From positions 248,001-312,000 of the forward strand of contig OW568876.1 of assembly GCA_938743325.2 (NCBI GenBank): 64,000 nucleotides of DNA, in the 5' to 3' direction. The translations under genes and the position numbers were made by a program. The stretch comes from Pycnococcus provasolii (lineage: Eukaryota; Chlorophyta; Pseudoscourfieldiophyceae; Pseudoscourfieldiales; Pycnococcaceae). The notes under the pieces were generated by a model. It saw nothing but the letters and a program-made list of their open reading frames with translations, was not told the DNA's origin and made no database searches. Shown here piece after piece: positions 49,951 to 60,393 of this stretch. How positions within the stretch are numbered: position 1 is the stretch's first letter; the number at the start of each line of letters is the position of its first letter.

Positions 49951-51507
49951 ATGGTGCTCCATCTCTCCATGAGGTGCTCATCCATGGGGCATACTACTGT
50001 CACTGTAGCACTATTATCTTCAGCGACTGTGCACGTCATCTTAACCGGCTTTGTGCTCCAGTTAGCTAAACTGTCACTATTAGACTCCTCTAGTCGGACA
50101 TTCTCTGCTCCGATTAACTCGTATGCCATTCGTGCCCTCTTCCTCCTGCCGTTCGGCGCAGCGAAAGCACTTGCCAACTTACTCGCGGGTGTTCTGGTTC
50201 GAGTTCGGGATTTCAAGAATCAGTGGGGTGGCACATCCCTCTGCTTGGCCGTCGGATGGTCTGCGCTCTTATTGGCACCCGCTTTTTTGCTTGTGTCAGA
50301 GGCGCGCGCGTCGTATGCGGGAAGCTGGCCCTTTGCGGCGCTAGCAACAGGTACCGTTCTTGGCGTGGAACAGGGACTCACGTGGAGCGCAAGTCTACTG
50401 CGCGCCATGGACGCAGCGGGAAAAGAAAGAGCGGGACTCGCGAGCGGGTGGATTGAGACGGCGGGATACTCAGCCATCGCCGCGGCGGCTGTGCTGATAA
50501 CGACGCTCGAAACGAAACACGTCAAGTGCGCGTTTACGGACGTCACGCGAAGTGCCACGTGCGCCAAAGTCGCAACCTCGTGTGCTTCGCCGTCAGACTG
50601 GACTGCGGCGTGCACAGGCGAATGTACGTGCCACGGTTACGCAGCCATCGCCGCCACCGCCACTGCCGTTGCCGCCGCCGCGGGACTGGTGCTCGTAGCG
50701 ACGGAAACGCTTGCATCCTCCCGCACAACCAAGGCGGCTTCACCAAAGGATGACGTGCCTCTGGTTGCAATGAATGAAGCTTTCGCAGCATCTCCCAATG
50801 CGGACCAAGGCGACGAGGACGAACTGCTCACATCTTCAATCTCACTCTCGGCACTGCAGCCGTCACAAGCTTTTGAAGTGTCATCGCCGTCGCCACCGAC
50901 GTTTCGCGCCACATTTGTTGACACGTCAATCAAAGACGTGAGCCGAATGCTCTGCTGCATTTGTGGTTTCATCGCCAATCTCAACTCCGGGTTGGCGTGG
51001 GGTTTGCTGCTCCTCTGGCTACGTGACCACGCCGGACTGTCTGCCACGCAGCGCAACTACGTCGCCGCGAGCTACAGCTTCCCCAAGGGATTCATGCAGG
51101 TGTTTGCGGGTGCGCTTAGCGACCGACTTGGCAGGCGAGCTCTCGTGGTGACTGGTCTTGGCGCTTCTGCGGTCGCCTTGGCTGTTCTCGCGTCTCTTGC
51201 ACGGACGAACGAACACGTCCCTCACGACCTTGCATGGCAATCGTCGTTGGCGGCGGCTTTGCTCGGGTTAGGTACCGCGCTCGCGTATCCTGTTCTCGCA
51301 GCCGCAGTTTCAGATCGTGTGAGCAATAAAGGTGCCATCTCGTACGCCATTGGCACATTTCGATTCTGGCGCGATCTGGGATACGCTGCAGGAACGCTCG
51401 TCGCGCTCGTCGCAGATGCTGCCGGAGCTGCCGTCGCGATTGGTGCGAGCAGCGCGGTGACGCTGCTCGGCGCACTCGCGTTTGGCGTCGGCTATCACCA
51501 GCTGTAA
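49951..51507 (+). CDS. Major facilitator superfamily transporter
   Basis: The protein is 518 aa with about 12 predicted membrane helices in two halves, split by a hydrophilic loop at residues 245-320. The MFS inter-helix motif appears in the second half as GALSDRLGRRALVVTG; the first-half version is weak (FGAAKALANLLAGVLVRVRDFKN). Asn/Trp-rich helix FIANLNSGLAWGLLLLWLRD and FPKGFMQVFAGALSD are characteristic of a bacterial-type MFS group, but I cannot name the substrate. The first ATG of the frame is used. Confidence 0.85.
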   Translation: MVLHLSMRCSSMGHTTVTVALLSSATVHVILTGFVLQLAKLSLLDSSSRTFSAPINSYAIRALFLLPFGAAKALANLLAGVLVRVRDFKNQWGGTSLCLAVGWSALLLAPAFLLVSEARASYAGSWPFAALATGTVLGVEQGLTWSASLLRAMDAAGKERAGLASGWIETAGYSAIAAAAVLITTLETKHVKCAFTDVTRSATCAKVATSCASPSDWTAACTGECTCHGYAAIAATATAVAAAAGLVLVATETLASSRTTKAASPKDDVPLVAMNEAFAASPNADQGDEDELLTSSISLSALQPSQAFEVSSPSPPTFRATFVDTSIKDVSRMLCCICGFIANLNSGLAWGLLLLWLRDHAGLSATQRNYVAASYSFPKGFMQVFAGALSDRLGRRALVVTGLGASAVALAVLASLARTNEHVPHDLAWQSSLAAALLGLGTALAYPVLAAAVSDRVSNKGAISYAIGTFRFWRDLGYAAGTLVALVADAAGAAVAIGASSAVTLLGALAFGVGYHQL

Positions 51508-51857
51508 GCAATTTGTTTTGTACTGTATTAATATACATTCTGCGCGAGAGCTCCACTTGCGACTTGTTGTCGCCGCCACATCCGCCACCAAACCGTGCAT
51601 CAATCAACATCAAGACTTAGGAGTTACATTTTACTACTTTTATCCGGAGTATCTAGAGTCGTATTTAGCTGCCTCTCTTCATGAAGCGAGCGCGAAGCTG
51701 CTCCGTCTCCGCGCGAAGCGCAGCCACTTTGGCGTTCACTTCCTTCTACCTTCAAGGCCATGTCAAAGGACAAGGACAAGCGCTCATGCGTCTATACATA
51801 AATTTTGCGTATACATAATGCGTATAATACATCAATTTTTAATACACAAGTCCAACA
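51508..51857. other. Convergent intergenic, MFS / JmjC
   Basis: About 350 bp of 3' regions, AT-rich toward 51790-51850. No gene. Confidence 0.6.
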
Positions 51858-53486
51858 CTATGCCGCACCACTCACTACAGCGGAAACAAATTCTCGGATG
51901 TGACTTTCCGCGACGTCGTTCTTACGGGTAAACATTGCTGCGGTGGAGGTGAGTGCAGCGTTCGCGGCGTCGAGCGTAACTCCATCGCGCAAGCGCATGC
52001 CACGCAGGCGTTGAGCGACGAACGCAAGCGCGGTGCGCAGTCCTTCGAGTGTCTCATCGCCCGCGGATTCTAAGCCACGTGCCAACATGCACAGTCCAAG
52101 AAAGGCGGAGGTGACATCCGGAAAGGCAGCCTCGCCCGCGCACATCGCTTCCACGAGCAAATCGGACTGCACGCCTTCACCACCACCACCAGCTTGTTCG
52201 ACGCAAACGGACAGTGCCTCCGTGAGGGTTTGCTTATCACGCTTGATCACCTTGTGAACCGCGGATTTCGCATCAGAGTCGAACGCAGCCTCAAGCAAAT
52301 CCGACGAGACGTCTGCGGCTTCCCTCGCGTCCGCGACGAGCAGTCTGGGCAGCATTCCGCACAAAAACGCCCGTCCTTCGCAGAGACTTGCAATGTCCGC
52401 ACGGCCTAAAGCGCTTCGTGCGTCGCGCACCCAGATGGCGTCGATGCAGCAGTTGTAGTCGACGTTGACGTTAAAGTCGCCGTCGTGGCGTACAGAGTGG
52501 TACGTGTACGGCGGCAGGAAGAGCATGTCTCCTTCACGCAGAGTTGCGACACTGCCTTGGAACGCCGTGCGTACTTTGGCGTCGCAGAAGTCGAGCGGCG
52601 GCGCGTTATCGAAAGGCTCGGAACGCACGAGTGGCAGCGTGTCGTGGCTGTACAAGTACCAAGTCTTGGAGCCTTTCACCTGGGCAGAGAAGAAGGGATA
52701 CCCGAACCTGTCGTAGTGGCACCGTCCGTGGAAGCCGCGCGAGGAGACGAAGAGTCGCGCCTCCTTTCGACCTAGTAGGTCGCGCAGTTTGATTTTTCCT
52801 TGGTCGTGCAAAGTTTGCAGGACGTTCGGAACTGGGCACGACGTCGCGACGCACTCGCGTGGTATTGTGACTCCGTTTTTCAGCGCGGCTTTCTGCACAC
52901 CTTTAGGTGCGTCCCTGACCTTCTTGACGTAGTCGAAGTACGATGAGAGAGTAGGGATTGCGACATCCTCGTAGAATCCAACCTTGGTTGCGTCATGCGC
53001 GACACACTCGACTGCGTTAACGTCACCGTGTTTGCACACGAGGTCACGCACGTGTTCGATCGTGAACTGCTGTGAAGCTGGAAAGTCCTGTGACGACAAG
53101 ACGCCAGACAAAATGACGGGCAAACGTTTCAAATAAAAATTCTTAAAAAAGCAGTCCGACAACGACAAGAGAGGCTCCTCTTCCTCCACAGATGTAGAGG
53201 GGTTCCCATTCTTATGATTAAGCACATCACAAACGGAAAGGCGAGGTACCTCACTCAAAGTCTGAGTATTCATACGAGCCTGAAGAGTGTGCGCCGCCGC
53301 CGCCGATGCCGACGACGGGGACGACGCCGGCACTGACGCCGACACTGACGCCGCCGACATCGACGCATTCGACGCCTTCGACGCCATCATCCAAGTTGTT
53401 GTGATTCTCCTGACGGATCCCGGCCGCACGCCTTGCAACCCCTTGCAAGGCCTCGGCCCCCTACATACCCCCCGGCCAACATGCAA
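51858..53486 (-). CDS. JmjC/cupin-8-domain Fe(II) dioxygenase-like protein
   Basis: The protein is 542 aa from ATG 53486; in-frame Met at 53390 starts a Ser/Ala-rich leader and is an alternative. The domain opens with LKRLPVILSGVLSSQDFPASQQFTIEHVRDL. It shows the iron-binding pair in FHGRCHYDRFGYPFFSAQVKGSKTWYLYS (H-Y-D), DMLFLPPYTYHSVRHDG (distal His) and NVNVDYNC. The KGSKTWYLY strand is the usual cupin-8 LxGxKxWxLY. The final 170 aa are helical and unassigned. Family members hydroxylate proteins or RNA; the target is unknown. It is divergent from the coiled-coil gene. Confidence 0.82.
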   Translation of the reverse strand: MHVGRGVCRGPRPCKGLQGVRPGSVRRITTTWMMASKASNASMSAASVSASVPASSPSSASAAAAHTLQARMNTQTLSEVPRLSVCDVLNHKNGNPSTSVEEEEPLLSLSDCFFKNFYLKRLPVILSGVLSSQDFPASQQFTIEHVRDLVCKHGDVNAVECVAHDATKVGFYEDVAIPTLSSYFDYVKKVRDAPKGVQKAALKNGVTIPRECVATSCPVPNVLQTLHDQGKIKLRDLLGRKEARLFVSSRGFHGRCHYDRFGYPFFSAQVKGSKTWYLYSHDTLPLVRSEPFDNAPPLDFCDAKVRTAFQGSVATLREGDMLFLPPYTYHSVRHDGDFNVNVDYNCCIDAIWVRDARSALGRADIASLCEGRAFLCGMLPRLLVADAREAADVSSDLLEAAFDSDAKSAVHKVIKRDKQTLTEALSVCVEQAGGGGEGVQSDLLVEAMCAGEAAFPDVTSAFLGLCMLARGLESAGDETLEGLRTALAFVAQRLRGMRLRDGVTLDAANAALTSTAAMFTRKNDVAESHIREFVSAVVSGAA

Positions 53487-53750
53487 GCCCGCATCAGCAT
53501 GACGTCACATCACAGGAACCAAGGCACCGTTAACCTGTAAAAACATCAAACGTCTTACAAGGCCTTACATACATGCGATTGAAGTACACAGGTCTCACAG
53601 GTCTCACAGCTCTTCATTCGGGCCATCACTTCCCATCAACCTGTCCCATCAACCTGTCCCATCACTCGTCTTAAGGTGGTGCCTCACCTCTCTTAAAAAA
53701 GAAGAAGGTGACTTAGGGAGTGTTGTTTTAACTCCTCCTCAGGTTCCTCG

Positions 53751-56099
53751 ATGGCCAATAATTCAGACTCTGCGATATCACTGGCGTTCGCCAGACACGT
53801 GCCCCCCGTTGTTGCCGCCCCTATCGCTTCAACAAATCAAACACCAGCAATAGCAACTCAAGGCGCAGGAAGTCATGCAGCAGCCTTGTCGGCGCGTGAC
53901 GTCGTCAGAAACCAAGGACCGCTCGTGTCCCTCGACCTCACCGGAATACAAGACCTGTGCGCAACCATACTCAGACAACTGCGCGCCGAGGAGGCGAAAA
54001 CGTCCACCTACGAGGCGAGAATTGACGACGCGCACATAAAGATTCAAGACGTAAATGCGACAATTGCACACTGCGCCGGCTCGAAGGAAGTTCAGGCGGT
54101 TGACCATAAGGTTGACGAACTGTCCGAGCTCTTCTACACGTACAAGACGTCCACGGAACTGAGCCTGCAGGGACTCAAGACGGACATCGCCGCCTTCAAA
54201 AGTGCGGCGGAAAACTCGCAGGGGCGCTCAGGCGCGCTCGAGAGAGCGCTGCTCGACGACGCGCTGGGGACAGCACGGGCTGCGAAGGAAGCGGCGCACG
54301 CTGCTCGGAGTCAAGCTGACCTAGCTCGCACGGACGTCGAGAAACTCGCGTCGCGTGTCGGGGAACTTGAGGCGGGCGTGCCCACGTACGCAACGAAACA
54401 GGAGCTCGCTGAAGTGCTCGAGGTTGCCCGAGCAGCGCAGGCACACAGCGAACGCGTCCTACAGGCTGCGCAGACGGCAGGCAAGCAGGCCACGGAGGCA
54501 ATGGCGTCCGCCTCATCGCTGCGCGCTGAGTGGGATGCCGCGCAGGCGAGCATGCGCATGATGCTCGAAGCGACCGCAAAGCGGCAGGCGGAGGCTATGG
54601 ATGCCGCGGATCGCGCCGAGGCGGCGGCGCGCATGTTCTCCGCGCAGTCGACCGGTAATCAGAACGCTGCCAAGGACCTGGCAACGAGGCTTTATCAGCT
54701 TGAGGAGTTTCGCAGCACAGCCATGGAGACGATTGCGGTGCACGAAGATCGAACCCTCACGGCGCTCGATCGAGTCGACCAGGTGGACAAGACGGCGACC
54801 ATGGCGCTCGCGGAGGGCCGTGACAACAATGCGATGACACAAAGGCGGCACGCGGAGCTGGACAAGCGCCTGGTCGCCGCGGAGTCATCGCGTGCAAGCC
54901 TTGAGGAGGCTTGGACCGTGTTCCGTGAAGGTGTGCCCGAGCAGATCAAGGCTGGTGTCAGCGAGGGCATAGCGCCTGTGCGGGCGGACCTCGACAAACT
55001 GGGCGGTCGCCTCACCGCGGTGGCTGACTTTGCCGATGTGCTCGAGCGCGAGAAGGCGGATAAGGCGGGTGTTGTCACGCCCGCCAAGCTAAAGGAGGTG
55101 GCTGACGGCGTGACGTCTAGTGCGAGCGATGCGCGAACGTCCATGCGCTCTGATCTCGAGGCGCAAATCTCCGAGAAGGCTGATCGTCTCGCGATCGAGA
55201 GGGCGCTTGTCACGCTCGAGGAGAGCGTGCGAGGTGGAGATACGGCGATCGCACTGCGCCTACGTGACCTTTCGGCATCCACCGACCATGAACTTGGCCT
55301 CAAGGCTGACGCCGAGCTTGTGAACGAGCTTGCGGATCGCATTGACGAGATCAAGATTCTCTTCGACAAACTACGCAACGATCTGTCAGGCGATCGCATG
55401 CACTGGAGCAACGTGGGTGGCGGCAAGGCGACAAATGTTAAGGTGATGGAGTCGTTTCATAACCAGTTTGGCGGCATTGGCAGCCGCGAACTGCTAGATC
55501 CGAAGCAGGCAAAGCTGTTCGGGTCAAGCTCCGAGTACATGGGTCGACGTCGAGCGGGTGGCCAGTTGCGCGCGCGCAAGAAGCAGCAGCAGACGCTGTA
55601 TACGTGGGGCGCACACATCGGGCAAAATCCGTACGACGTTCACGGAAGACCTCTGACTGCTCCCGGCGGAGGGACCATCTCTGGGAGAGCTCATAGCCCC
55701 GAGATGGACGATGGCGCACGTGCACAGTACCTAACGGCTGTCTGGCAGGAGGCGGAAAGGAGCGAGGGTGACCTCAACTCCTTCCCCGCTGACGAGTCTC
55801 CGTTCCCGAACTCTCCGTCGTTTCCGCGTCGCACCGGCTCGCGCACCGAGCAGACGAGTGGACGTGGTGGCCACCACCAGAATCGCAATCTTCCTTTGCA
55901 GCGTCGGTCCACGCCCGAGCCGGAATTTAGCATGCCGAAGCTTTCAGGTGGCCTCTACGCGTCTGCGAGCACGAGCTCAGTGCCTTCGGGCACTGGTCCA
56001 TTTGATGCAAGGTCGGCAATCTTCGAGGCAAGGCCAGCGACGCGTCACGCGCGCACACCGCAGATCGCAAGCCAGGGAGGGATGGAAGGACCTCTCTGA
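53751..56099 (+). CDS. Long coiled-coil protein, unknown
   Basis: The protein is 782 aa. Residues about 60-560 are almost continuous heptad-like helix with Ala, Glu, Asp and Arg (RAAKEAAHAARSQADLARTDVEKLASRVGELEAG, ERALVTLEESVRGGDTAIALR). An N-terminal block LVSLDLTGIQDLCATILRQLRAEE may be conserved. The C-terminal 200 aa are Gly/Arg/Ser-rich, with SSSEYMGRRRAGGQLRARKKQQQTLYTWGAH. No enzyme motif or membrane segment. Coiled-coil proteins of this design are common in basal bodies and axonemes; that is only a suggestion. Frame and start are clear. Confidence 0.7.
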   Translation: MANNSDSAISLAFARHVPPVVAAPIASTNQTPAIATQGAGSHAAALSARDVVRNQGPLVSLDLTGIQDLCATILRQLRAEEAKTSTYEARIDDAHIKIQDVNATIAHCAGSKEVQAVDHKVDELSELFYTYKTSTELSLQGLKTDIAAFKSAAENSQGRSGALERALLDDALGTARAAKEAAHAARSQADLARTDVEKLASRVGELEAGVPTYATKQELAEVLEVARAAQAHSERVLQAAQTAGKQATEAMASASSLRAEWDAAQASMRMMLEATAKRQAEAMDAADRAEAAARMFSAQSTGNQNAAKDLATRLYQLEEFRSTAMETIAVHEDRTLTALDRVDQVDKTATMALAEGRDNNAMTQRRHAELDKRLVAAESSRASLEEAWTVFREGVPEQIKAGVSEGIAPVRADLDKLGGRLTAVADFADVLEREKADKAGVVTPAKLKEVADGVTSSASDARTSMRSDLEAQISEKADRLAIERALVTLEESVRGGDTAIALRLRDLSASTDHELGLKADAELVNELADRIDEIKILFDKLRNDLSGDRMHWSNVGGGKATNVKVMESFHNQFGGIGSRELLDPKQAKLFGSSSEYMGRRRAGGQLRARKKQQQTLYTWGAHIGQNPYDVHGRPLTAPGGGTISGRAHSPEMDDGARAQYLTAVWQEAERSEGDLNSFPADESPFPNSPSFPRRTGSRTEQTSGRGGHHQNRNLPLQRRSTPEPEFSMPKLSGGLYASASTSSVPSGTGPFDARSAIFEARPATRHARTPQIASQGGMEGPL

Positions 56100-56265
56100 A
56101 CTGAAAAGTAACTCAGTACAAGTTTTTTGTTTCTTCGATTTTGCATGCATTTATCCTTCAATGCGGTTACACTATTTCTTTTTTCTTTGGTCCTCCCCAC
56201 AATCCTCTCTAACATCCTTTCTTTGTTCCGTGTTGGTATGACGAACGCCCACACGACGGGGGCGT

Positions 56266-57636
56266 CTACTCCTCGAACGGCGCGAAGATGACAGCGCTGT
56301 TGTGGCCTCCGAAGCCGAACGAGTTGCTCAGCGCCGCCGTGACGGGGTGGTGCACCTTTCCGCTCGCGCACGTGTCGATTGAAACCTCATCCTCGATGTC
56401 ATCCTGGTTGAGCGTCGGGTGCAGGTATCCTGTCTCGATCGCCTTGAGCACCGCGACCGCCTCCACTCCAGCCGCCGCGCCGAGGCAGTGTCCCACCATG
56501 CTCTTCGTCGCGTTCATCTTCATGTGGCTCGTGTCGCCGGAGAAGCACGACTTGATCGCGCGCACCTCGCAGAGGTCGCCGACTGGTGTGGACGTCGCAT
56601 GGCCGTTGATGTAGTTAATCATGTCCTTGTCAATGCCCGCATCCTTGATCGCAAGTTCCATGCACGCCGCGACACCCGATCCATCAGGGCGCGGGTCCGT
56701 CATGTTGTGCGCGTCGCAGTTAATGGCACCGCCGAGGTACTCGGCGACGATTGGTGCTCCGCGGGCCATGGCGTGCTCGAGGCTCTCCATGACGAGGACA
56801 CCCGCACCCTCTCCCATGACGAAACCGTCGCGGTTCTTATCCCACGGCCGGGACGCCAGATGCGGCTCGTCGTTGCGCGTCGAGAGTGCGCGGCATGCAA
56901 CGAAACCTCCGAGTCCGACGGGGATGATGGGTGCCTCCGCTCCTCCGCACACTATGAGGTCGGCGTCTCCGTTGCGGATGTGCGTGGCGGCGGCGTGGAA
57001 CGCGTAGTTGGACGTCGCGCAGGCTGTGGAGATGGAGTAGTTGGGACCGGTGAATCCCGCGTCGATGGCGAGCAGTGCACCACCCATGTTTGTGATGGCG
57101 TATGGGATGAAGAAGGGCGAGATCTTCTTCACACCCTTCGTGACGAGGTTCGTCACTCCGTCCTGGAACACGGTGAGACCACCCATGCCCGAGCCGATGA
57201 GCACTCCGCACCTGTCCTTGTTGAGTTTCTCGAACGCCTCGTTTCCGATTTCGATGCCTGCGGACATCATGGCTTTCTTTCCCGAGACGAGCGCGTAGCG
57301 GAGGCAGTCGTCCATGCGTCGGTTATTTTTATGATCGATGATCCCCTCGACGTCAAAGTCGGTGATCTGCGCGGCAAATCGCGTCGGGAACGCCTCAGGA
57401 TCGAAGCGGTCGATGGTCTTCACACCCGAGTCACCTGCGAGAAGGTGTTCGTAGAATTTACTAGGATCGGTACCAAACACACTCGCAACACCCATACCTG
57501 TGATGACGATACGCTGCGACGGATCGCGCTTTGCTGCTGCTGAGGCACGAACATTGGAGCGTCGACTAGAAGACGCAGACACACGAGCAGACGAAGACGA
57601 AGACACACGAGAGGAGGAAGACAGATGAGAAGCCAT
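56266..57636 (-). CDS. KAS1: Plastid 3-oxoacyl-ACP synthase I (KAS I)
   Basis: The protein is 456 aa. Residues 1-38 (Ser/Arg/Ala-rich) are a transit peptide, then RIVITGMGVASVFGTD. The catalytic Cys is in SISTACATSNYAFHAA, the His pair in NGHATSTP and SNSFGFGGHNSAV, and the Lys in NATKSMVGHCLGAAAG. GLGGFVACRALSTRNDEPHLASRPWDKNRDGFVMGEGAGVLVMESLEHAM is close to plant KAS I. It condenses malonyl-ACP with C4-C14 acyl-ACP in plastid fatty-acid synthesis. All catalytic residues are present and length is typical. The upstream spacer carries a long C-run. Confidence 0.95.
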   Translation of the reverse strand: MASHLSSSSRVSSSSSARVSASSSRRSNVRASAAAKRDPSQRIVITGMGVASVFGTDPSKFYEHLLAGDSGVKTIDRFDPEAFPTRFAAQITDFDVEGIIDHKNNRRMDDCLRYALVSGKKAMMSAGIEIGNEAFEKLNKDRCGVLIGSGMGGLTVFQDGVTNLVTKGVKKISPFFIPYAITNMGGALLAIDAGFTGPNYSISTACATSNYAFHAAATHIRNGDADLIVCGGAEAPIIPVGLGGFVACRALSTRNDEPHLASRPWDKNRDGFVMGEGAGVLVMESLEHAMARGAPIVAEYLGGAINCDAHNMTDPRPDGSGVAACMELAIKDAGIDKDMINYINGHATSTPVGDLCEVRAIKSCFSGDTSHMKMNATKSMVGHCLGAAAGVEAVAVLKAIETGYLHPTLNQDDIEDEVSIDTCASGKVHHPVTAALSNSFGFGGHNSAVIFAPFEE

Positions 57637-58368
57637 GGCTGAAGTAACAATAAGGTTTGATGAGCTGAGGCGACCGACGGCGTGGTGGGCGTGGAAACGG
57701 CGAGAAGGAAAAGCAACGGGAAAGTCCCGGGAGAATAAGATAGGGCTCGAGCCTCAGGGATCAGTTTGAGGGGACTCGGAAGTCGGAACGAACGACTGCC
57801 AATTGGGTAATTCCAGGACACCCGGAATCTGAACCGCGAATTCACCCCCGGGGGGTCCATCACATCCCCCCCCCCCCCCCCCCCCCTTCCTGTCTGCCCG
57901 CCCGGCTGCCCGGGGGTCAGCGTTCGGCTATCCACAACGCAACACAGGCTGGTCCTGATGCGGGACCCGCAACAGCATTCCCCTTGACTGATCGATCGAT
58001 CCGCAGGAGGTATCCCCAAGTTAAAGTCACTAACCCGGCCACTTTTCAACTTACTTCCTAACCTTAGTGGTAGGGCCTATGGTAGCGACCTGGGGGCTGA
58101 CTGGCTTTTCCTACCTATGACACGGGAAAACGTCTCGAGTCGACGAACAACTGTCGAACATCTTCATAGGACTATTAAAAACTTTTTAGTACTTCTCATA
58201 TGCCCAGGCCAAGACGGAAAGACGGTGGGTGGTGCCGTACTATGTACTATTCGTGACAGTACTATAGTACAGTAACGATTCACAGCATTAAAGGATGCAA
58301 TGAAAGAAAGAAAGAGAAGGAGAAAAAAAAATCGTGTTTGGTTGCAATACATTAAAAGCTTGACACAC
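57637..58368. other. Intergenic with poly-C tract
   Basis: About 730 bp between two minus-strand genes. A C-run lies at about 57866-57886. AGTACTATAGTACAGTA-like palindromic words lie near 58240-58275. No gene is supported. Confidence 0.6.
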
Positions 58369-60393
58369 TCAGCTCTCCGGACTCAGAGTCTCTAGCCTGA
58401 CGACGTTCCCGCCCACGTTGCTGCTGTAGTATCCATCAGGCTCGTCGGCCGAAAACGAACCGCACGTCGCGAGCAGAATGCGCGCCAACTCCGTCGCCTT
58501 CAGCTTGAAGTAGCACGCGCTGCTCAGACTTCCAGGCACCTCCAGCAACATCTCGTGAGGGACGACGTCGCCGAGAGCACCGCACGTGCCTGCCCACGTG
58601 CGAAAGTACTCCTGATAACACTTAGGGTCGAAAATGCCGTCAGGATTGCGAAGCTTGCCCTGAAGGCTCTCGAAGCCTAGCAAGCTCGAGTCGGAAAACA
58701 AACGACTCTCCAGCGCGGTGATGTTGCGCCTCAGGTGAAGATTCTCATCCTTCACGTGCTCGTACTCGTAGTCGAATCGGTCGCCACCATACGTCTTGCC
58801 AATCACCACACCGCCGCGCATCTGAGCTGTCATGAACTCGCGCGCAAGGGCAAGACGTACGCCCTCCTCCGTCGTGACGATGCCGCGCCTCTTGTCAAGC
58901 TCAAGTGCCTCGCGCCAAATCTCAGCCTGGTCAACGGGATTATCGGGAACAGCGGCCGCGACGACGAGCTCGCCCTTCTCGAGCGCCTCAAAGCGCTCGC
59001 GCTTCTCCTTCGTCGTGATCTTGCCGAAGAAGTGCGTTGGAGGAAAGCTCGAGCGAATCTCATCCAGCTTCCACTCACTCGCGTGCACCAGGCTTGCATT
59101 TTGCAGCGGTGCCGTGTAGTTCGCCACGGACTCGTAAAGACCCACGATGTCGAGCGACTCCATGTCCGAGGGAATCGCGAGCACCTCGAACAGACGCCTG
59201 CTGAACAGGCTCTGGTCGCAGGGCAGCGGCTCACGCGGGCGCTCGCCCGTCTGCTCGTCCATTTCAGCCATGCATCCCGTCGCGTGGCTCGGCTGGTTGG
59301 CCGCCGTCGCGACGAGAAAGAGAGAGTTGTGGGGAATGGGTTCCGCGATGGCGGAGGCGGCGAATGGCGTGTCGAGAACAACCAAGACGCGTGTCGCAAG
59401 CACCGCCTTGAGCGCGTCGCGCAGCTCGTGTTTCCACAGAACGTCCTCGGGCCATAGAGGGAACGCGAGATGGCCGAGTGCGGCATTGCCGCTGAAAAAC
59501 ACGAGCACGTGGTCCTCCGGCTTCGTCACCAGCGTCGCCGCCTTGCGTGCCGAGTTGCCGGCGCCGTCGAACTTCGTCGGGTCGCCCGTAAGCGCCGCGA
59601 CGAAGTTGCGGCTCGTGACACTCTCGCCGAGGAAGACGCCGCTATCTGCGCCGTCCTCCTTTTTAGGGTCGACACGGTACCACACGTCGCGTCTTGTGAA
59701 CGGCGACATGACTCCTCCCAACCGGTTCAGCGGGTGCGTGGCCACATCTCCGCTTGCCATGACGATAATGTCGCCGCTTGGAATACCACGTCGCAGCAGC
59801 AGGTCGTACATGCCAACGGCAGCAGCCTCGTGTCGGTAGTTGTGGTACCCGCGCGACGCGGAGACGATGACCGCCTTCAGGCGGCCTCCGGTCACCACCT
59901 GACTGCTCGCTTCGGCACTCAGGCTGCTTGATGACGAGCGCACGTGCTCCTTTCCTATACTGCCTTTTGCGTCTTGTTCATCGTCGTGTTGCGACGGCGA
60001 TGACGGCGGCTCCGACTCCGACTCCGACTCCGACTCCGACTCCGACTCCGACTCGTGGTGGTGGTGGTGGTGGTGTCCGTGCGAGTTGTGCGACGACCGA
60101 GGTCCTAGGAACGAGAGGCGTCGCCTTGAGCGAAGAAAAACGCGCGCCCTTGAGAACCCAAACAACGGGACCCGGCCTTGCAACCACCCTGGCAACCACC
60201 CCGGCCGGAGCTCATCCGACTCCGACTCAGACGACAAGGACGGTGAAGAAACGGCAAGTGCGGATCCCAAAGGCAAATCCCATCCCGGGATCCCAGCGAA
60301 GCAGAGGCAACCCAACCAAACCCACAAACCCAACCAAGCCCGCCAAACCCAACCAAACCCAAGCCCGCGGATATGAGGACGGCAAGCAGACAT
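58369..60393 (-). CDS. Legumain-fold (C13) protein lacking catalytic residues
   Basis: The protein is 674 aa. A hydrophobic N-terminal segment (GWVWRAWLGLWVWLGCLCFAG) acts as signal or anchor. Residues 105-130 are a His run and an ES repeat. The C13 fold is read from residue 173: VIVSASRGYHNYRHEAAAVGMYDLLLRRGIPSGDIIVMASGDVA. The catalytic His position (family TDHG) reads SGNA at 301-304, and the Cys position (family EACESGS) reads DTPFAAS at 341-347, so both residues are replaced. The C-terminal domain (YQEYFRTWAGTCGALGDVVPHEMLLEVPG) resembles the legumain prodomain. It is therefore likely a pseudoenzyme of the secretory path, possibly with a binding or regulatory role. Confidence 0.75.
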   Translation of the reverse strand: MSACRPHIRGLGFGWVWRAWLGLWVWLGCLCFAGIPGWDLPLGSALAVSSPSLSSESESDELRPGWLPGWLQGRVPLFGFSRARVFLRSRRRLSFLGPRSSHNSHGHHHHHHHESESESESESESESEPPSSPSQHDDEQDAKGSIGKEHVRSSSSSLSAEASSQVVTGGRLKAVIVSASRGYHNYRHEAAAVGMYDLLLRRGIPSGDIIVMASGDVATHPLNRLGGVMSPFTRRDVWYRVDPKKEDGADSGVFLGESVTSRNFVAALTGDPTKFDGAGNSARKAATLVTKPEDHVLVFFSGNAALGHLAFPLWPEDVLWKHELRDALKAVLATRVLVVLDTPFAASAIAEPIPHNSLFLVATAANQPSHATGCMAEMDEQTGERPREPLPCDQSLFSRRLFEVLAIPSDMESLDIVGLYESVANYTAPLQNASLVHASEWKLDEIRSSFPPTHFFGKITTKEKRERFEALEKGELVVAAAVPDNPVDQAEIWREALELDKRRGIVTTEEGVRLALAREFMTAQMRGGVVIGKTYGGDRFDYEYEHVKDENLHLRRNITALESRLFSDSSLLGFESLQGKLRNPDGIFDPKCYQEYFRTWAGTCGALGDVVPHEMLLEVPGSLSSACYFKLKATELARILLATCGSFSADEPDGYYSSNVGGNVVRLETLSPES
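60009..60054. repeat. 6-bp microsatellite (TCCGAC)n in legumain-like gene
   Basis: About seven to eight units code the Ser-Glu repeat on the minus strand. Confidence 0.92.
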
